A stretch of 64,000 bases of DNA from Undaria pinnatifida (GCA_012845835.1 JABAKD010000016.1:24852553-24916552); one strand, 5' to 3'. Shown: positions 11,172-23,724, numbered from the stretch's first letter. The notes: generated by a model not told the origin, from the sequence alone. Made by a program: numbers and translations.

Positions 11172-13168
11172 CAAGATGCGAAATGATACAGCAAGTAACG
11201 TGCACAATTGTCGGCATTACGACGACGGTTCAATAAACACCGACAACCTGCGTTTTGCTCATGGGCACGCCATGCAATCATCTCAGCAACGCCTAAACAC
11301 AACGCACTATCCCGACTCAAAGAGCACTATTAGTAACACAGGTTGACCACTCCTGTACTGGTCATCACCCATAGTCTTCAAGGGGCGTCCATGTAATTAT
11401 AGCATTGCTCGGCATACACGCGAGAACGTATCTCAACCCTATCATAAAAATTCGCAATTAATTATTAATTGATTCACGCATTTTTCGTTCTGCTGTACTG
11501 ATGATATGATACAGCATGTATTGTTTTGGCATCTTCTTTCCATCACACAACACGTCTCGGGCTCTACTCACACTGATGCTTTGCACGAGTGCCCGACAAG
11601 GTAAACACCAAACAGACATTCTCCAAACTCTTACAAGAGTACGCCTACGTACAAGGATAGCTTCAGTGAGAGGCGCTACGAATATGTCACCTTTTCTCTC
11701 ATATATTAAAACATCCTTCACTCTCAATCAATCGTCGTCGTGGGGGGATTCGCCATTCTCAAACCAATATAAAATCGATCGAAAAACGGAAATTATCAGC
11801 AGCAAGCAAAAGCAACAAAGTCAAAATGTGCCTGGTGCGGGCCTAAAGCCCTTGCTGATGGCCCGTTGTTCTTTTCTCCTTTACCCGCTCTCGCTTTGGG
11901 CCTCTCCTCCTTTTCGCGTGCATGCTCTGACCCCCAACCCATGGTGCAGATCCTTCCACCAGTGCCCGCCACCGCTTTTTTAGTCTCGTTCCAGCATTCG
12001 CACGCGTGTTCCATCGTCGCAATCTCCTCCACCTTTCTTCCGGCACCTGCAGGCCAAGTAATCCCATCTCTCCTTTTCTCTTTTCTTGTAGTACAAAGTA
12101 AATTAGCCATAGATTCAGGCAGAGGTCTGGCTCTACTGCGGGCTTGTAGATGTGGTGGTAGCAGCGGTAAAAACGGCGGCGGCGACGGCAGCGGTGGCGA
12201 CGGTGGCGAAGACAGAGGCCGTGACCATGACGGCGGCGGCGGTGGCGGCGGCGATGATGACGGCTGTTTGCAGGCTTGTAGATGTGGTGGTAGCAGCGGT
12301 AAAAACAGCGGCGGCGACGGTGGCGAAGACAGGGGCCGTGACCATGACGGCGGCGGCGGTGGCGGCGGCGATGATGACGGCTGTTTCGGCGGCAATTCTA
12401 ATTCTTCGTTGCAGGCGCAGCAATCCTCTGACTGCTGCTCTGCCTGCAGACGGTGCGACTGGGGCAGCCGCTGCCCTTGCAACAACTGCTTCTTTCCAGC
12501 GCCTTCGCCACCAACGCCATGCAGATCTACCAGCTTATGTTCATGTGTGGCTTCACTGGGATCGCATTGTTGCTGCTGGGGCAAAATATTCTCTCTCTCT
12601 CTCTTAAACATGAATCCCTTACTAACATTTGGAACTTCCTGATGTAAGATGGGTCATAACCGTCGTGTTCATGAGGACAACCGACAAACCAGCAGCAGCA
12701 CGACTCGAAGTCTGGGCTTTACGAGGAGAAATCCTTCAGTAGGTCAACAGACGGCCAACAGCCGACGAGGACTACTGGGCCATAGTGCGCATGCTTAACA
12801 GCCATGTACTGATACCTGGTACCTGATACCAAGCATCTCGAACAAAAATACGTACACGAGCAGACACGCGTGCAGCAGTGCTTCCATAGGCATGAAAAGA
12901 CGTCACCGCTAACCCGGGGCTCCACTACGTCCCATGACTGAGTCTTGTGTGCGTTGCAATTCGGGGTAGCAATAGCACAGGTTGTACTTGTTAGTCGGGC
13001 TGGAACCGTGCCATGCGATCCGCCCTTTCGCTTCTGCTTTTGCCCGCAGCGGTATCAGTGCGCCCCTCCCACCTTGCTCCACCGCCCCCCTTGCAGCCAC
13101 AGTTTGCGTCCTCTATTGCGTGGCGTATCCAGTTCCTCTCCGCCTCGTCCCTGCGCCTCCATCGTCAT
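11172..13168. other. Spacer with GC-rich trinucleotide-like block
   Basis: No firm gene. Around 12440-12600 a plus-strand frame has a hydrophobic stretch (IYQLMFMCGFTGIALLLLGQ) that could be a membrane segment of a lost exon. The minus strand across 11796-12611 is open for 271 codons with proline-rich repeats, but that openness is explained by the GGC-rich duplication. Confidence 0.3.
12142..12390. repeat. Two-copy GGC-rich tandem repeat
   Basis: Two direct copies, about 130 and 118 bases, starting GCTTGTAGATGTGGTGGTAG at 12142 and 12272. The first copy carries a small extra GGCGACGGCAGC-type insert. Both end GATGATGACGGCTGTTT. Confidence 0.85.
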
Positions 13169-13423
13169 GAAAGAGTCATCCCACGGTAGGGTTTGCACCC
13201 AAAAGTCCCTGAGTTCCTCACATGAGGAACTCAATATCTCACCCAAAAAATGGCTTCAAAGGCATTCGTTCGCAAAACCCGACCAAGCTTCTATGCCTTA
13301 GTCAAAAAAATAAAGTACTCGTGAAAATACTTCATTGACCGGCAGTTCCTCACATGAGGAACTCAATCGCCCAGGGACATTTTGGCGCAGAAAATGCAAC
13401 CCCTACCGTGGGATGACTCGAAA
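13169..13423. mobile_element. MITE, CCACGGTAGGGG-type, copy 1
   Basis: A 247-base element (13173-13419) with inverted ends GAGTCATCCCACGGTAGGG, bounded by GAAA on each side (13169-13172, 13420-13423), a plausible 4-base target duplication. Inside, each half carries a short hairpin, GTTCCTCA-CA-TGAGGAAC (near 13210 and 13345), so the two halves mirror each other. Non-coding. Confidence 0.75.
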
Positions 13424-14236
13424 CATGTTCTGATCGGCCTGGTACCGGGTTGTCCCCACGGCCCCTGCAGAGAGGAGACGCCGTTTGAGATTGATCATCT
13501 CGCCTTGGCGTTCGACATGAAGAGATCGGCGCGTTATCGGCGCTGGGGTTCAACTATCCCTAGGTCAAGCTTGTGGTGTGCCGTTCCGAGCTCAGCGGAG
13601 TGCTCCAGGCCGAGGGTCCACGTCACACTCGCGCACAACAGCATCTCCGTCTCCTCGGCGTTTAGCATGCAATTCCCACATCATTCAGACCCCGCTTGAA
13701 TCGTTTGCACCATGCCCACGCCAGTCGGATCTGTCGTTTGATCTCTGGTTTAATGTCGGCGGTTGCGTTGACACGACCGCGTAGATACAAAAAACAAGTT
13801 GCCTGTTTATACCCCTGGCCTGCTACTTCTACAACGAGCGCCGACGTCCGGGGTGCCTGGTTGTTTAGTGTCCGCGGCAACATGGTCTCCATCTTTTTCT
13901 AGAACACCGTAGAACCCTGGTGCTTCAAAAACGTTCACAATGATCGTAATACTGTTTTCAAGGCCTTCCGCCGACTAACGGACAATGCCTGCGTCGTCGG
14001 CGCATTGCACACCCTATACAGCCATCCGCACACAAACTATATATTGGTTTATCGCTTATCCCTACCACGTCCTCGTAAGTCCCGTAGAATGTCTGGGTCC
14101 TCACTGATACCACGGCTTGAATCGCAGTGGCAACGAAGCCGTTGAAATGAAGCGGTTACAGCTCGCATCCTTGCCGCAGCCCTTGGGTTACGTCAAGCGA
14201 TTCCAAGTGTTGCCGTACCTACCCGAGTTCGCATGC

Positions 14237-15330
14237 CTAGGTGAAACAGGAGGAAAACAATTGACACCTTCTCTTGTATGGAACAATTAACACCTTTTCT
14301 TGTATGCCGAAGCGTGGGAGCACCGCCAACAACATAATTCGCTCGACCGAGGTAAACAGTATGCTTTCTGGAGGTCGATGAATCCCGTAGGTATTGCTAG
14401 CTCGTTCGAGTGCTTGCAGTCGGCGCACGACCAACAGCATGTTGTCTGTTGACCGCGCAGGGCGAAGGCGGCACTGTTCCTCGGGGGGGATCCCTCCGGC
14501 CTCGTAGCAGGTGCTGAGGCGGGACACTACAGCTTTCAGCAAACCTTGCCACCATGGACAACGAGCGAATTCCCTCTATCCTTGCTGCAGTCTAGGCGAT
14601 CCTTCTTTTTGTGAAGAACTTTTGTTGTCGCAAATTTCTGCTACTGAGGACTTTCTCCCGCTTTCACACGTTGACAAGTATAACGTGAAAAGGAACGGAT
14701 GAGTTTGGGTCGGTCAAGTATCAGTAACTCGGGTGGAAGGGAGTCTGGTCCAGCCGCTTTCCATTTCAGAAATTCCCCGAATCTCCCCGTCTTCTGATCC
14801 ATGGTTGGTTCATCTGCAAGTGCCGGTGCGAATAGCCGTCGTGGGAATAGACCGCTGATCGTGGGGCGCAAGTGCAGACAATTGGTTTTTCCAGAAAGGC
14901 GTTGGAAAACACCGCGCAACGTTCACGAGTGCGCGCCCCTTTCCCCTCGTAGAATCGTGCCGTCCATGAAGTCGATGATGAACTGCTTGCTTCTCGCCTC
15001 CTGAACGTCCAAACCCACCATACTCCTTCACGTGCTTTTGGAAACCCCGCTAGTCTCGTACCACGGTAGAGGCTGCACGTTTTGGCCATGCGAAGTGCTG
15101 GCTAACATACGAGCGCCCTCTCACATCGATGCCGTCTTCCCTCCGCGGTGGTCGAGGCACCAGTGTTCCTCCATGGTGAAGGAGTCAATGTTGAAGCGCC
15201 TGTCGACAACGCACAGCCTAATGATTGCCGTGCCCGGCCGGCATTCCGCCATCTCCTGCGGCGTTGCTGAAACGGACATGGCTGCACGAGGCATAAGTGT
15301 CAGCCTATACGCAAAAAGTGGCTGGGACAT
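14237..15330 (-). pseudogene. LINE reverse-transcriptase relic
   Basis: Broken fragments of a non-LTR retrotransposon polyprotein on the minus strand. From 5' to 3': a linker near 15330-15121 (AECRPGTAIIRLCVVDRRFN); the RT entry region at 14919-14641 with KAAGPDSLPPELL, matching the GKAPGPDG-type motif; and the RT core at 14542-14237 with EEQCRLRPARSTDNMLLVVRRLQAL, followed in another frame by FIDLQKAY. FIDLQKAY is motif A with its catalytic aspartate; a frameshift directly follows, after which the first frame resumes at VLPRFGIQEKVL. No YxDD box, endonuclease or poly-A tail seen. Clearly dead. (Motif residues are quoted in pieces from adjacent frames.). Confidence 0.7.
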
Positions 15331-15361
15331 CGTTTGTGTTATACGATAATTTTGGTTTTAC

Positions 15362-15492
15362 ACCTACGGTAGGCCGTGAGATTGTTCATCTGGTTAAGCA
15401 TACCATTTTCTCAAGGGCAGTTTATTTGGGTTTGTTACAGGGCTCCTCAAGCGAGGAGGCGCAGCAAATTTAACGCGCTGCCCCTACCGTGG
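15362..15492. mobile_element. Probable short MITE related to the 13173 element
   Basis: Bounded by CCTACGGTAGG (15363) and CCCCTACCGTGG (to 15492), with the internal hairpin CTCCTCAAGCGAGGAG near 15442. Ends are imperfect, no target duplication is clear, and size is only about 130 bases. Confidence 0.45.
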
Positions 15493-16086
15493 CAAGTTTT
15501 GTTGGTCGTTTTTTTTCTCTCTCATCTGTTATCTTAACGTGCTTTTTCTCTCTCTTTCTCCCTTCCTAGACGTGACTCGGATCCAGGGTCACTAAGCAGG
15601 CTCTTCTTCCCCCTCCCCTATACGGTAGTGCCTTCTTTTTCAACGCGAGGAAGAAATCAGTATTTTTTTCCCTCGTCGACTCGCATGGAATTGCGCCTAC
15701 CCACGCTGCTAGGCGCTTATTGCCGGTGAGGATTCTCTCCGTTTCGATGAGACACTCTTTAAAGCAAGATGCTCTTTAAAGTAGGCAGGTAATCCTGCGT
15801 CAATCACATCCCGCAGAGTCGCGTACGTGGTCCTGTGCACCTTCCACGCAGCTATCTCATGGGACTAGTTTACGTGTGTCGTCGCGCGCTGTCCCTCGCG
15901 TCTCATGCCTGTTTGAGGGAGGCCGAGGTTTCCGCAGGCTCTCGACACCCGAGGTTGTCCCGCTGACGCGTCGGTTATGCGTTGCTCGATTGCGCGGACT
16001 TACCCCTGCTTACTTGAAGTATGTGTAGCACCCATGTTAAGCATACTCGTCAGGAATCATGAGGAACATATATATATAGTTTAATT

Positions 16087-16375
16087 ATGCGAGTTGACTA
16101 TGTCTGTTTGAGTCGGTACCGCCGTATTGGACAATGCCGTTTTAATCTGGCAGACACCATTAAGATGGCGATGTTCTCGCAGTTTGTGTGGAGTTTTATT
16201 GATCTGGGGTTTGGTACGACGTACATTACGGTTTTCGAGGATAACGAGGGGGCGGAGAACCTGGCACAAAACCCAGTGTGCACGTCGAACTCGAAGCACA
16301 TCGATGTGCGACCCCTCTGTGTGGGAGCTTATTTTTTCGGGGAGCTATTTGATTACTCGAGATTGAGTTGTTGAG
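16087..16375 (+). pseudogene. Copia RNase H fragment
   Basis: Frame with FIDLGFGTTYITVFEDNEGA followed by ENLAQNPVCTSNSKHIDVR, the ending of Copia RNase H (EDNxGA...NP...S.SKHIDVR). The conserved HHF following HIDVR is lost and a stop follows at about 16372. The flanks show no matching LTR or upstream pol. An isolated scrap of a family different from the 29-34 kb element, whose corresponding segment reads SLSSARSKHIDAR. Confidence 0.75.
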
Positions 16376-16954
16376 CAGTGCAACATCCCGCCGCTGCCTG
16401 TGTTACACATTCCGTCGTGCACCAAGAAGGGGGGATGCTTTTCGTCGTACAGTGTACAGAGTACGAGTAGATCGAGTTTCTGCGGTTGTTTGCATTTTAT
16501 TACAATACTTGTACGGACTTTTGTTTTTCCTGTTGCAGCTAGGCCCCGTATTGGGTACTGGTATCCCGGGGAAATCGGGAATAATCATTAAGAAATGGTT
16601 TGAATTTCAGACTGGAGAATATGCTTGAGTCAATTTTTGATAATTGTGCCGCTTTTACCTGGCCATTTTCGATAATAATGTTCCCCACTCTTTGTTGCAA
16701 GAAGGGAGGGGCCTTCACCTCGGGGCAACGGGAATGAACACCCCACTCGCCTTAAAGTGGTGGGGGTCTCATCGTGTGGTACGGGGTGGAATCCCTTTTC
16801 TTGTGGGGGAACGGGCGGTCCTCCCTCCTTGTGGGAAGGTGGGAGAACCCCTGATCGGTTTAAACATGAGGGGAATTCCTTCTCAGGGGGGGGGCGTGCC
16901 GTCTCTGAGGCAGAGGTGGAAATCCCACCAACAGAGAAGGAATGATGTGTCACG
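16376..16954. repeat. Degenerate GGTGGG-type short repeats, block 1
   Basis: From about 16700 the DNA repeats loose units built on CCTTGTG, AAGGTGGGA and CCCTTTTC, about 30-45 bases apart, similar to those at 21461-22745. No protein recognised; the long minus-strand frame is produced by the purine-rich tract next door. Confidence 0.45.
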
Positions 16955-16959
16955 AGGCT

Positions 16960-17560
16960 CTGACTCTGTGATAAGAGCTGCAGAGGTGGCACCGAAGTGT
17001 CTGTTAAGATATGAAGAAGAAAAATCAAGATTGCTTGAAAGTGGCGTTTATGTGGCCAAAACATTGAAAAAACGAAGAGAAGAAAAGAAGACGGAGAAGG
17101 AAGGTGAAGGAAGGAGGAAATAAGGAGAAGGAAGGAGGAAGGAAGGAGAAGGAAGGAGGAGGGAAGGAGGAGGAAGGAGGAAGGAGAAGGCAGGAGTAGT
17201 CGACGTAAGGGATGCCTTGACCTGATCACGGGACTATGCCCAAGCCACAGCCAGGTGTACTATACGGCAGCCCGTCCTGTTCCCTGCTACGTTCTCTGTA
17301 ACGTTCTTCTGATACTTTACCTGTGGTAAGCTTATTTCTCTGTTCTACGATCAACTGCCCGATACAGGTCCGTTGATTCTTCTTGTACAGTATGCCGGCT
17401 AGACAGAACAAAATCCTGTGTATTTCGCCGATATTGTGTTTATCTGCATGTAGAACTATGGTGCTCAGTTTGCTCATGATAGTGACTAATAGACTAGACT
17501 AATCAAATAGATACTACTACTACTATTAATAATAGTGGACTACAGAGTCCATATTCTAAA
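16960..17560 (+). repeat. Dispersed repeat family B, copy 1
   Basis: Begins with GTGATAAGAGCTGCAGAGGT and CACCGAAGTGTCTGTTAAG, passes through a purine-rich GGAAGGAGAAGGA minisatellite (about 17090-17195), then a block with CGGCAGCCCGTCCTGTTCCC and ACAGTATGCCGGCTAGA, and ends with the near-palindrome GGACTACAGAGTCCATATT at 17532. It matches 20595-21460 in the same orientation and fragments at 39770 and 42850 inverted. Copy 1 lacks the MITE found in copy 2. Confidence 0.8.
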
Positions 17561-20500
17561 ACGCCTCTCCCATTATTATTGTTATTCTTGTCATCATTGT
17601 CATTATCGTCATGACAAGTCACTAGCTAGAGGAAATTGATACTCAAAGCAGTAAACACAAAAATGATGCACCATATTTAGACCTTTGTGTATGAACAGAT
17701 GTTACATGGAATTAACCATGACACTTACTTAAGATAATCGAAATACGAATAGAAACATATATCAGATATGTTGTATGAAGAGCTGAAATAGGGATGAAAT
17801 CACGTCACGACATACTACGCGTGGTGTGTACTTACCAGCGATAAATTACGTAAAAAATATGCGCAAGCCAGTCTGCTGGGTGTACCTCTCCCTAAATTAA
17901 AACCTAGAGCCACATGAAACCGAACAAAATTGAAAACTGCAAAGTTAAAGGACGCTGATCCAGTACAACAGTAAAAATGCATACTATTCATCTTTATGTA
18001 TGTACGTACGAAATGATGAAAGAAAAGCCTACGAGTGCCGATAGTACGGTGGCAATAGACTATTATGTGAGTGTAGTTGTAGCGCAAAAACTATGCTCGT
18101 GATGCTGTTTTGGTAGTCAGCGAGCTATATCCTAGAAACAGAAGGCGTCAGAACGTATCTGTTGTATAACTGTTACTACGCCCCCTCAATCGAATTCTAA
18201 AGCAAAAGAGGAAATCGAGGAAAATCGAAATCATGAACTTACCATGTATGTGTCCAGCGCTATACTGCGTTGTGCACACGTACCTACATAAATTGTGGAC
18301 TTATCATCCCATCGGTGCTATACTGCACTATGCATGTGTCCCTTACAGTCTGTGGGCAAACTGGTGAAGGTGCTCGAAATAAAGTTGCCTTACGTTCATA
18401 CGTCCTGATAATAACAGGCAGGCATTGAAGCTCAACCGTGCATCCTAAAATAAGAACTGCTGTTAAAATATCCTGAAAAGAGTGCTTCCTTGAAGCCAAT
18501 GAAAGACTCGAAGTCGAGTCGAGTCCATTGCGCAATAGCCATTTTTGTATGGCTTTGATGACGCGTACTTCGCGTAATGTATTGCAATGCATGACTGCAA
18601 AAAATACAAGAAATAGGATAAAAATATATGTTGACGAAAGTTAATACAACAACAAAAGATGCATACCGTGTCGTACAGCAGTAGTGCTAGAGCAGTCCAA
18701 GTAGTACTCGTATGTATGAGTACGGAACTAGCTACTACTAACGGTACGTACTCTGCAAAACAACATACAAGAATGCCAAGAGAAGAATATACACCCCCCA
18801 ACACAAGCAACGAAATTAAGCAAAGGCGAAAAACCTAGGTCGTCTTCGTGATGCTGTTGCTGTTGATGTCGCTGCCGTTGGTGTTGAAAAGACTCGCCGT
18901 GATCGTGTTTTCCTAGCTAAAAAAAAAGACCTCGTGTGATTGTCGAAAATTCTGCTGTAGATGATGATGATGCTGATGGTGCTGATGATGCTCGTGATGA
19001 TGGCGATTATCGATGTAGACGGAGACGTAGACCTGACCAAGAGTGATGGTGTACTGTCCTTTTTCTCAGGCTGAGACCGGGACAAGGTACGTTCTCTCCT
19101 GATGTTGTCTCGAGGTTAGGCATCAAATTTGCCCCCGTGCGCGCACACGCACAGAACGGCAATAACTCGCGAAGATACGGCAGCCCCCTGGGCCATTTGC
19201 CCAGCAGCTGCTGCTTGACTCTCGCGCAGCTCGATCGCCATGGTCTGTAGCGTGTTGTGGCGCTGCGGCGCGTTTGTGTGTGCTTCGGTTTTTCGAAATC
19301 GTACAACTACCCCTCTAAAAATGCCAACGACTATATTGAACATTGCTATTATCTTGTGCATCTAGACTCGTTATTCCCATACACACTGTTTGAAAACCTT
19401 ATGTCAGCATCCTGATCTTTAGGCAGCAAAACGATTGTAAGGAACATCTGTGACCTGGATCGGGGTACCATAAACAATGGCCTTACGATGGCTGCGGCGA
19501 TGTCACTCGAGCTCTTTGCCCGCTTTGGTTTGTAGTTCGCGAACCACGTAGCTGGTACGGAACGGGCTTGAGATGCTAGCAGCAATGTACTCGGTGAAGA
19601 TGTCGTCGAGCTGGCGATGTGTTGGATTGAGGCTGGCAATGATCTCGTGTCTCCATGTGCGAAAATGGGAGCTTGGAACGGAGCCCTACGCATTTTACAA
19701 ACATTTGCCGGTAAGATGCTGCAGTTTCTGGTAGCTACGCTCCGTTTTCACCGCGCGTACTTGACACAGCAGTGAGGTAAGCTGCTGTGTTGTTTGGTGA
19801 CGAAGATGACGTTGCTGTGGTCGATGGGGTGGTAGTCTCTGTTGCGGATGGCGATACTCCATGTAGTGGAAGGTATTGCTGTTGTACAAGATGCAGTCTG
19901 GTTGCAGATGTTTTTACTCGATGATCGTGTACTCATAGCAGATAATGGCGTGTTGTCGATGGTGGTAGTACTGGATGCAGCACTGCTCTTTACGTAGAAT
20001 TGGCCATGTAGTAGACGTAAACGAGGGTGACGGCATTGGCTGCGTTTTGCCCGCCATGTAAATCCGTTAACGTGCTATTGCCGTGTTGGTTTGTTCTGTT
20101 CGTGGTGCACTGCTGTATGAAGTTGAACATACTTCCACGTGTATAAAGGTGAACACAGTTCCGTGGATATACAAAGCTCCGTTTCTCGGAGGCTGATACG
20201 TACTTGTAGCTTGGACGCGTCAAGAAATATGCTGAACAATCCTCTCCGAGTCTAATACATGCCTGTTTAGCGTGTAAGGCGTATAACCGGACTCTGTACC
20301 TGCTACACGCGTGATAGTGCGAGCAGTCTCCTTACCTCCTTTGCGCGTGATAGCGTGATAGCAACCTTCTCTCTCGAATGTCCCTGATGATGTACCTGGA
20401 CATACTCGAAGACGTGAGGTTCCGATGTCTAGGCTGATCTTGATTTTTTGAAGAAAATTACGCCGCACTGCACAAAGTAAAGACCGGTCTTCGGATTTCT

Positions 20501-20590
20501 CGGAAACGCTTGGCGAAATCAGCGGGACGACATTGCATGGTGCCAGTGGATAGGTAGATCAATAGCGACGAGTATCACAACCTGAATGAA
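17561..20590. other. Long spacer
   Basis: About 3 kb without a recognisable gene or repeat. There are short ATC/GAT-rich microsatellite-like stretches near 18955-19010. A minus-strand frame at 19361-19116 (LQTMAIELRESQAAAAGQMA) looks somewhat protein-like but has no family match I can name. Confidence 0.35.
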
Positions 20591-20594
20591 TGAC

Positions 20595-21460
20595 GTGTAC
20601 CGATGCTTTTGTCTGTAATAAGAGTTGCAGAGGTATCACCGAAGTGTCTCTTAAGGTCACTTATATATGGAGAATAGAAAAAAGATGGTTTGAAGTGGCC
20701 AAAACATGGAAATAATGAAGAGAAGAAAGCAAGAAGTAGAAGAAAGGAAAAGGAAGGAGAAATGTAGGAGTAGAAAGGAGGAAGGAGAAGGAGGGAGAAA
20801 GGAGGAGAAGGAAGGACGAAGGGGCAGGAAGGAGTGATCGGAGGGGGGGGCGCCTTCACCTCATCACGGTATTATTCCCAACCTACGGGCAGGACCCGTG
20901 CTACGATAGAGGTAGCATTTTTCGGCTATATATTTTTCTGAATAACGGTGCTCCTTAACTCAATTGTTGTTAGGAAATATAGCCCTTTTTCAGAAATACT
21001 TTTCGTTGTGTACCTAGGCCATGGGATTTTTCATCGAGTGGAACTTTAATTTTTATCCAAAACATTTTTCAGGAGAGGTCTTAAGCCCCCAAATTGAGGA
21101 ACCTCACGAAAAAAAGTGGTGCACCTCTATCGTAGCAAGCACCGCAGGTGTACACTACGGCGGCCCGTCCTGTTCCCTGCAACGTTCTACGTCACGTCCT
21201 TGCAGTGTTATAAGTAACGTTCTCTGCAACGTTCTTCTGATGCTTATGGTGGTAAGCTGATTTCCCTGTACCACGATCAACTTCCCGATACAGGTAGTTT
21301 GATTTTTCTACAGTATGCCGGCCAGAAAGAAGGAACTCCTATTTAGTTCGCCGCATATTGTGTTTGTCCGCATCTAGGACCCTGATGCTCAGTCTACTCA
21401 ACATACCGACTAAGAATCAAATAGATAGTAATAACTTGAGAGCCTATATTGTAATATACA
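20595..21460 (+). repeat. Dispersed repeat family B, copy 2 (interrupted)
   Basis: Direct copy of 16960-17560: TAATAAGAGTTGCAGAGGT near 20620, a purine-rich minisatellite about 20740-20835, and the CGGCGGCCCGTCCTGTTCCC block from 21159 to ATTGTAATATAC. It is split by a MITE at 20900-21136 that copy 1 lacks, so copy 1 serves as an empty site. Confidence 0.8.
20900..21136. mobile_element. MITE, GCTACGATAGAGG-type, copy 2
   Basis: Inverted ends GCTACGATAGAGGT at 20900 and ACCTCTATCGTAGC at 21123-21136. Its right half is the reverse complement of the left half of the 10936 element, including the segment around CAAATTGAGGAACCTC. Flanks ACCCGT and AAGCAC do not form a clean target duplication. Confidence 0.75.
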
Positions 21461-22745
21461 GGTGGAATTGGAGGAAGTCTACCACGTTGTGGCGAAGAGG
21501 GGGGAGCACCCCACCTGGTGGTACGGTAAGGATGATCGCTCTACTCGTAGGAAAGGGAACGATATCCGTACGTCCCCGCGTGTACCTGTACTTCAAACCT
21601 GCAAGACAAGGGAGATCCATCCCATGTACATGGGGGGATTCCCCTGTCCTTGTGACAAAGAGTGACCTCCACCTTTTGGCAACGGGGATTTCTCTCTCTC
21701 TCTGAAACAAACAAGGGGGGCGGTAGTCCCCCACCTTTTGTCAAGAAGAGCGACGTCTACCGTGTTACATAGGTGGGGGGTTTACTTGCAGTGCTGGATA
21801 GGAGGGTGGGGGTCCCGTCCGCCCCCCCCTGTATCTATACTTCAGATCTTTGAAGGGGGTTTCGACCGTGCGGCGAGCAGGGTGGGTCTCACCCCTGATT
21901 GCAATGGAAGGGTCTATTCTCTCTTTTGCCGTCGGGCAGTCCCCCGTTCATGTTGCAAGGGGGCAGAGTCATCGACCGTGTGGGGGTACCTCGCCTTGTT
22001 TTAAGAGGTGGAGGCCCCCTCCGGTCGGGAGCGCGGGGCCGGGGGAGGAGGAAGGACGGTTACTGTTTGCTCTCGACGGTTTCGGGTATCTCACGGAGTT
22101 GTTACACACGTTGGCAACAAATTCACCAGCATACTAAAAACCGTAGCAGTCACAACGAACCCCATAGATGGTAACCTCCGTACGAGCGTGTTTCCCACGG
22201 AGCACAAGAACAAACCAAACACCTTGCCCCAGTAAAATCATGATACAACAGAGACAACGGCAACTGCATTATGGAAAATGAAGGCGCCTTCACTATAGCG
22301 GGTGCATTGAAGATTAGGGGATATCGCGAGCAATGAACTTGGCGCACCACTCACGAATACTTGGTGCTTAGCCAGAGGATCCGCGTCGAAATAAATCAAG
22401 CAAATATAGGAACTATGGGTAGGGTGACGGCCGGACCCATGCCTTGCCGCAATGGAGGAAGCCGCGATCCCGTAGCCAAACGGTGGGGACCCCGCTCCTT
22501 GTCTTGAGGTGGGAATCTCCGGCTTGTCAGAATCGCGGGACTCTTCTCCCTTGAAACAAAGACCCTTACTCCACGAAGGTGGACCTTTTTTCTTGCCACA
22601 AGGTGGGGATCTCTTCACCTTGCGGAAACGTGGGGGTCGAGGGACAATCGCCCACGTTGCTACGCAAGGAGGGGGACCTTCTCCCTTGACAAACGGGAGG
22701 GTGGTACGACAATATGGCCGAACCTGGCCTATATTGCTCGGGTGT
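21461..22745. repeat. Degenerate GGTGGGGA-type short repeats, block 2
   Basis: Many imperfect units of about 30-45 bases that combine CCTTGTnnCAA(A)G, AGGTGGGGATC, CCCCACCTT and TCTCCCTTG, on both sides of a less repetitive patch at 22080-22420. Units are diverged and of variable length, so this is an old array. Open frames here are side effects of the repeat. Confidence 0.5.
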
Positions 22746-23724
22746 TAAGAGTGTGTTTATACTGTGCCCTCAAAGCTGGAATTAGGGCTTGACAATGGGG
22801 GAATACCGCGACGGACAGCCGTTGAAAGGACTTGGTGTGAGGGTGAGGTCAGCGCGACAGGCGTGGCAGGGGCTTTTCGCTTGTAAGTTCTGAGTTTTGG
22901 TGTGAGGGCGTGGACATCGCGTCGGCCGCGGACGAAATCAATTACCAGTAGAAAGCGCGACAGCCGCACTCGAGATCCATCACTGCGTGATTCGTTCACT
23001 TGGATTCGCATGGCATGATTGTGGAGCCATGGAGTAGGCCGCTGCCTAGACATTTCCCGTGCTCGATTTGATCTTGAAAATATCGGCATGAAGACGCAGC
23101 CAGCGCTTGACAGGCGGCATAAACCATTGTTTACCCGGTACAGGATTAGTACGGAGTGACTTAAAAACGATGACCACTGCTCGTGTAGCAGCAGGACCCC
23201 ATAAATGAGGCACGCGTGACGGGAGTTGGGGAATATTCCTATTGGCCGGGCACCCCGTTGTCATGTCGTTAAGCGAGTGGTACGTCGAATTTGGTGTGCT
23301 AAGAATATACCCCCCAACGCGGAACCAACATAATGCGGCCGGGTTTTATTCTCTCTGTCTTGATTGAGGCAATGTATAACAGATCGGGCCCACCGCCTGC
23401 AGTATCGCGCAGCTTTTCCTTCTCTTCGGCCAACCGGCTGCGGGCTGCGTTAGGATTGGACCCATGTTGGGGTTTAGGGTAATTCGTGACAGCGTGGGTA
23501 CGGTATAGCAATAACCTTACCCTGGAGAAACGTGCCTTTCTGCTCTCGTGCTAGCAATATGGTTCCTATGCAATGGCCACATACATCTCCTCGCATGCTG
23601 TATTTGGCAATACGTATCTCTTGCACCTAATTAGCGATGTCGATAATAATGGTGACTGTATGATGATGGTGACAAACACAATACGTATCTCTTTCTTATA
23701 ATTAGCGATATCAGAAAATAATGG
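22746..23724. other. Spacer
   Basis: No gene, RNA gene or repeat recognised. A short duplication, CAATACGTATCTC near 23610 and 23680, is the only feature. Confidence 0.35.

Noticed and set aside
11796-12611. 271-codon proline-rich protein on the minus strand
   Set aside because: The repeat portion reflects the GGC-rich duplication at 12142-12390, and the rest resembles no family; several other frames are equally open.
16630-17229. 199-codon minus-strand frame with LLLPSSFLLL repeats
   Set aside because: It is the antisense of the purine-rich minisatellite of family B; the second B copy does not preserve the frame.
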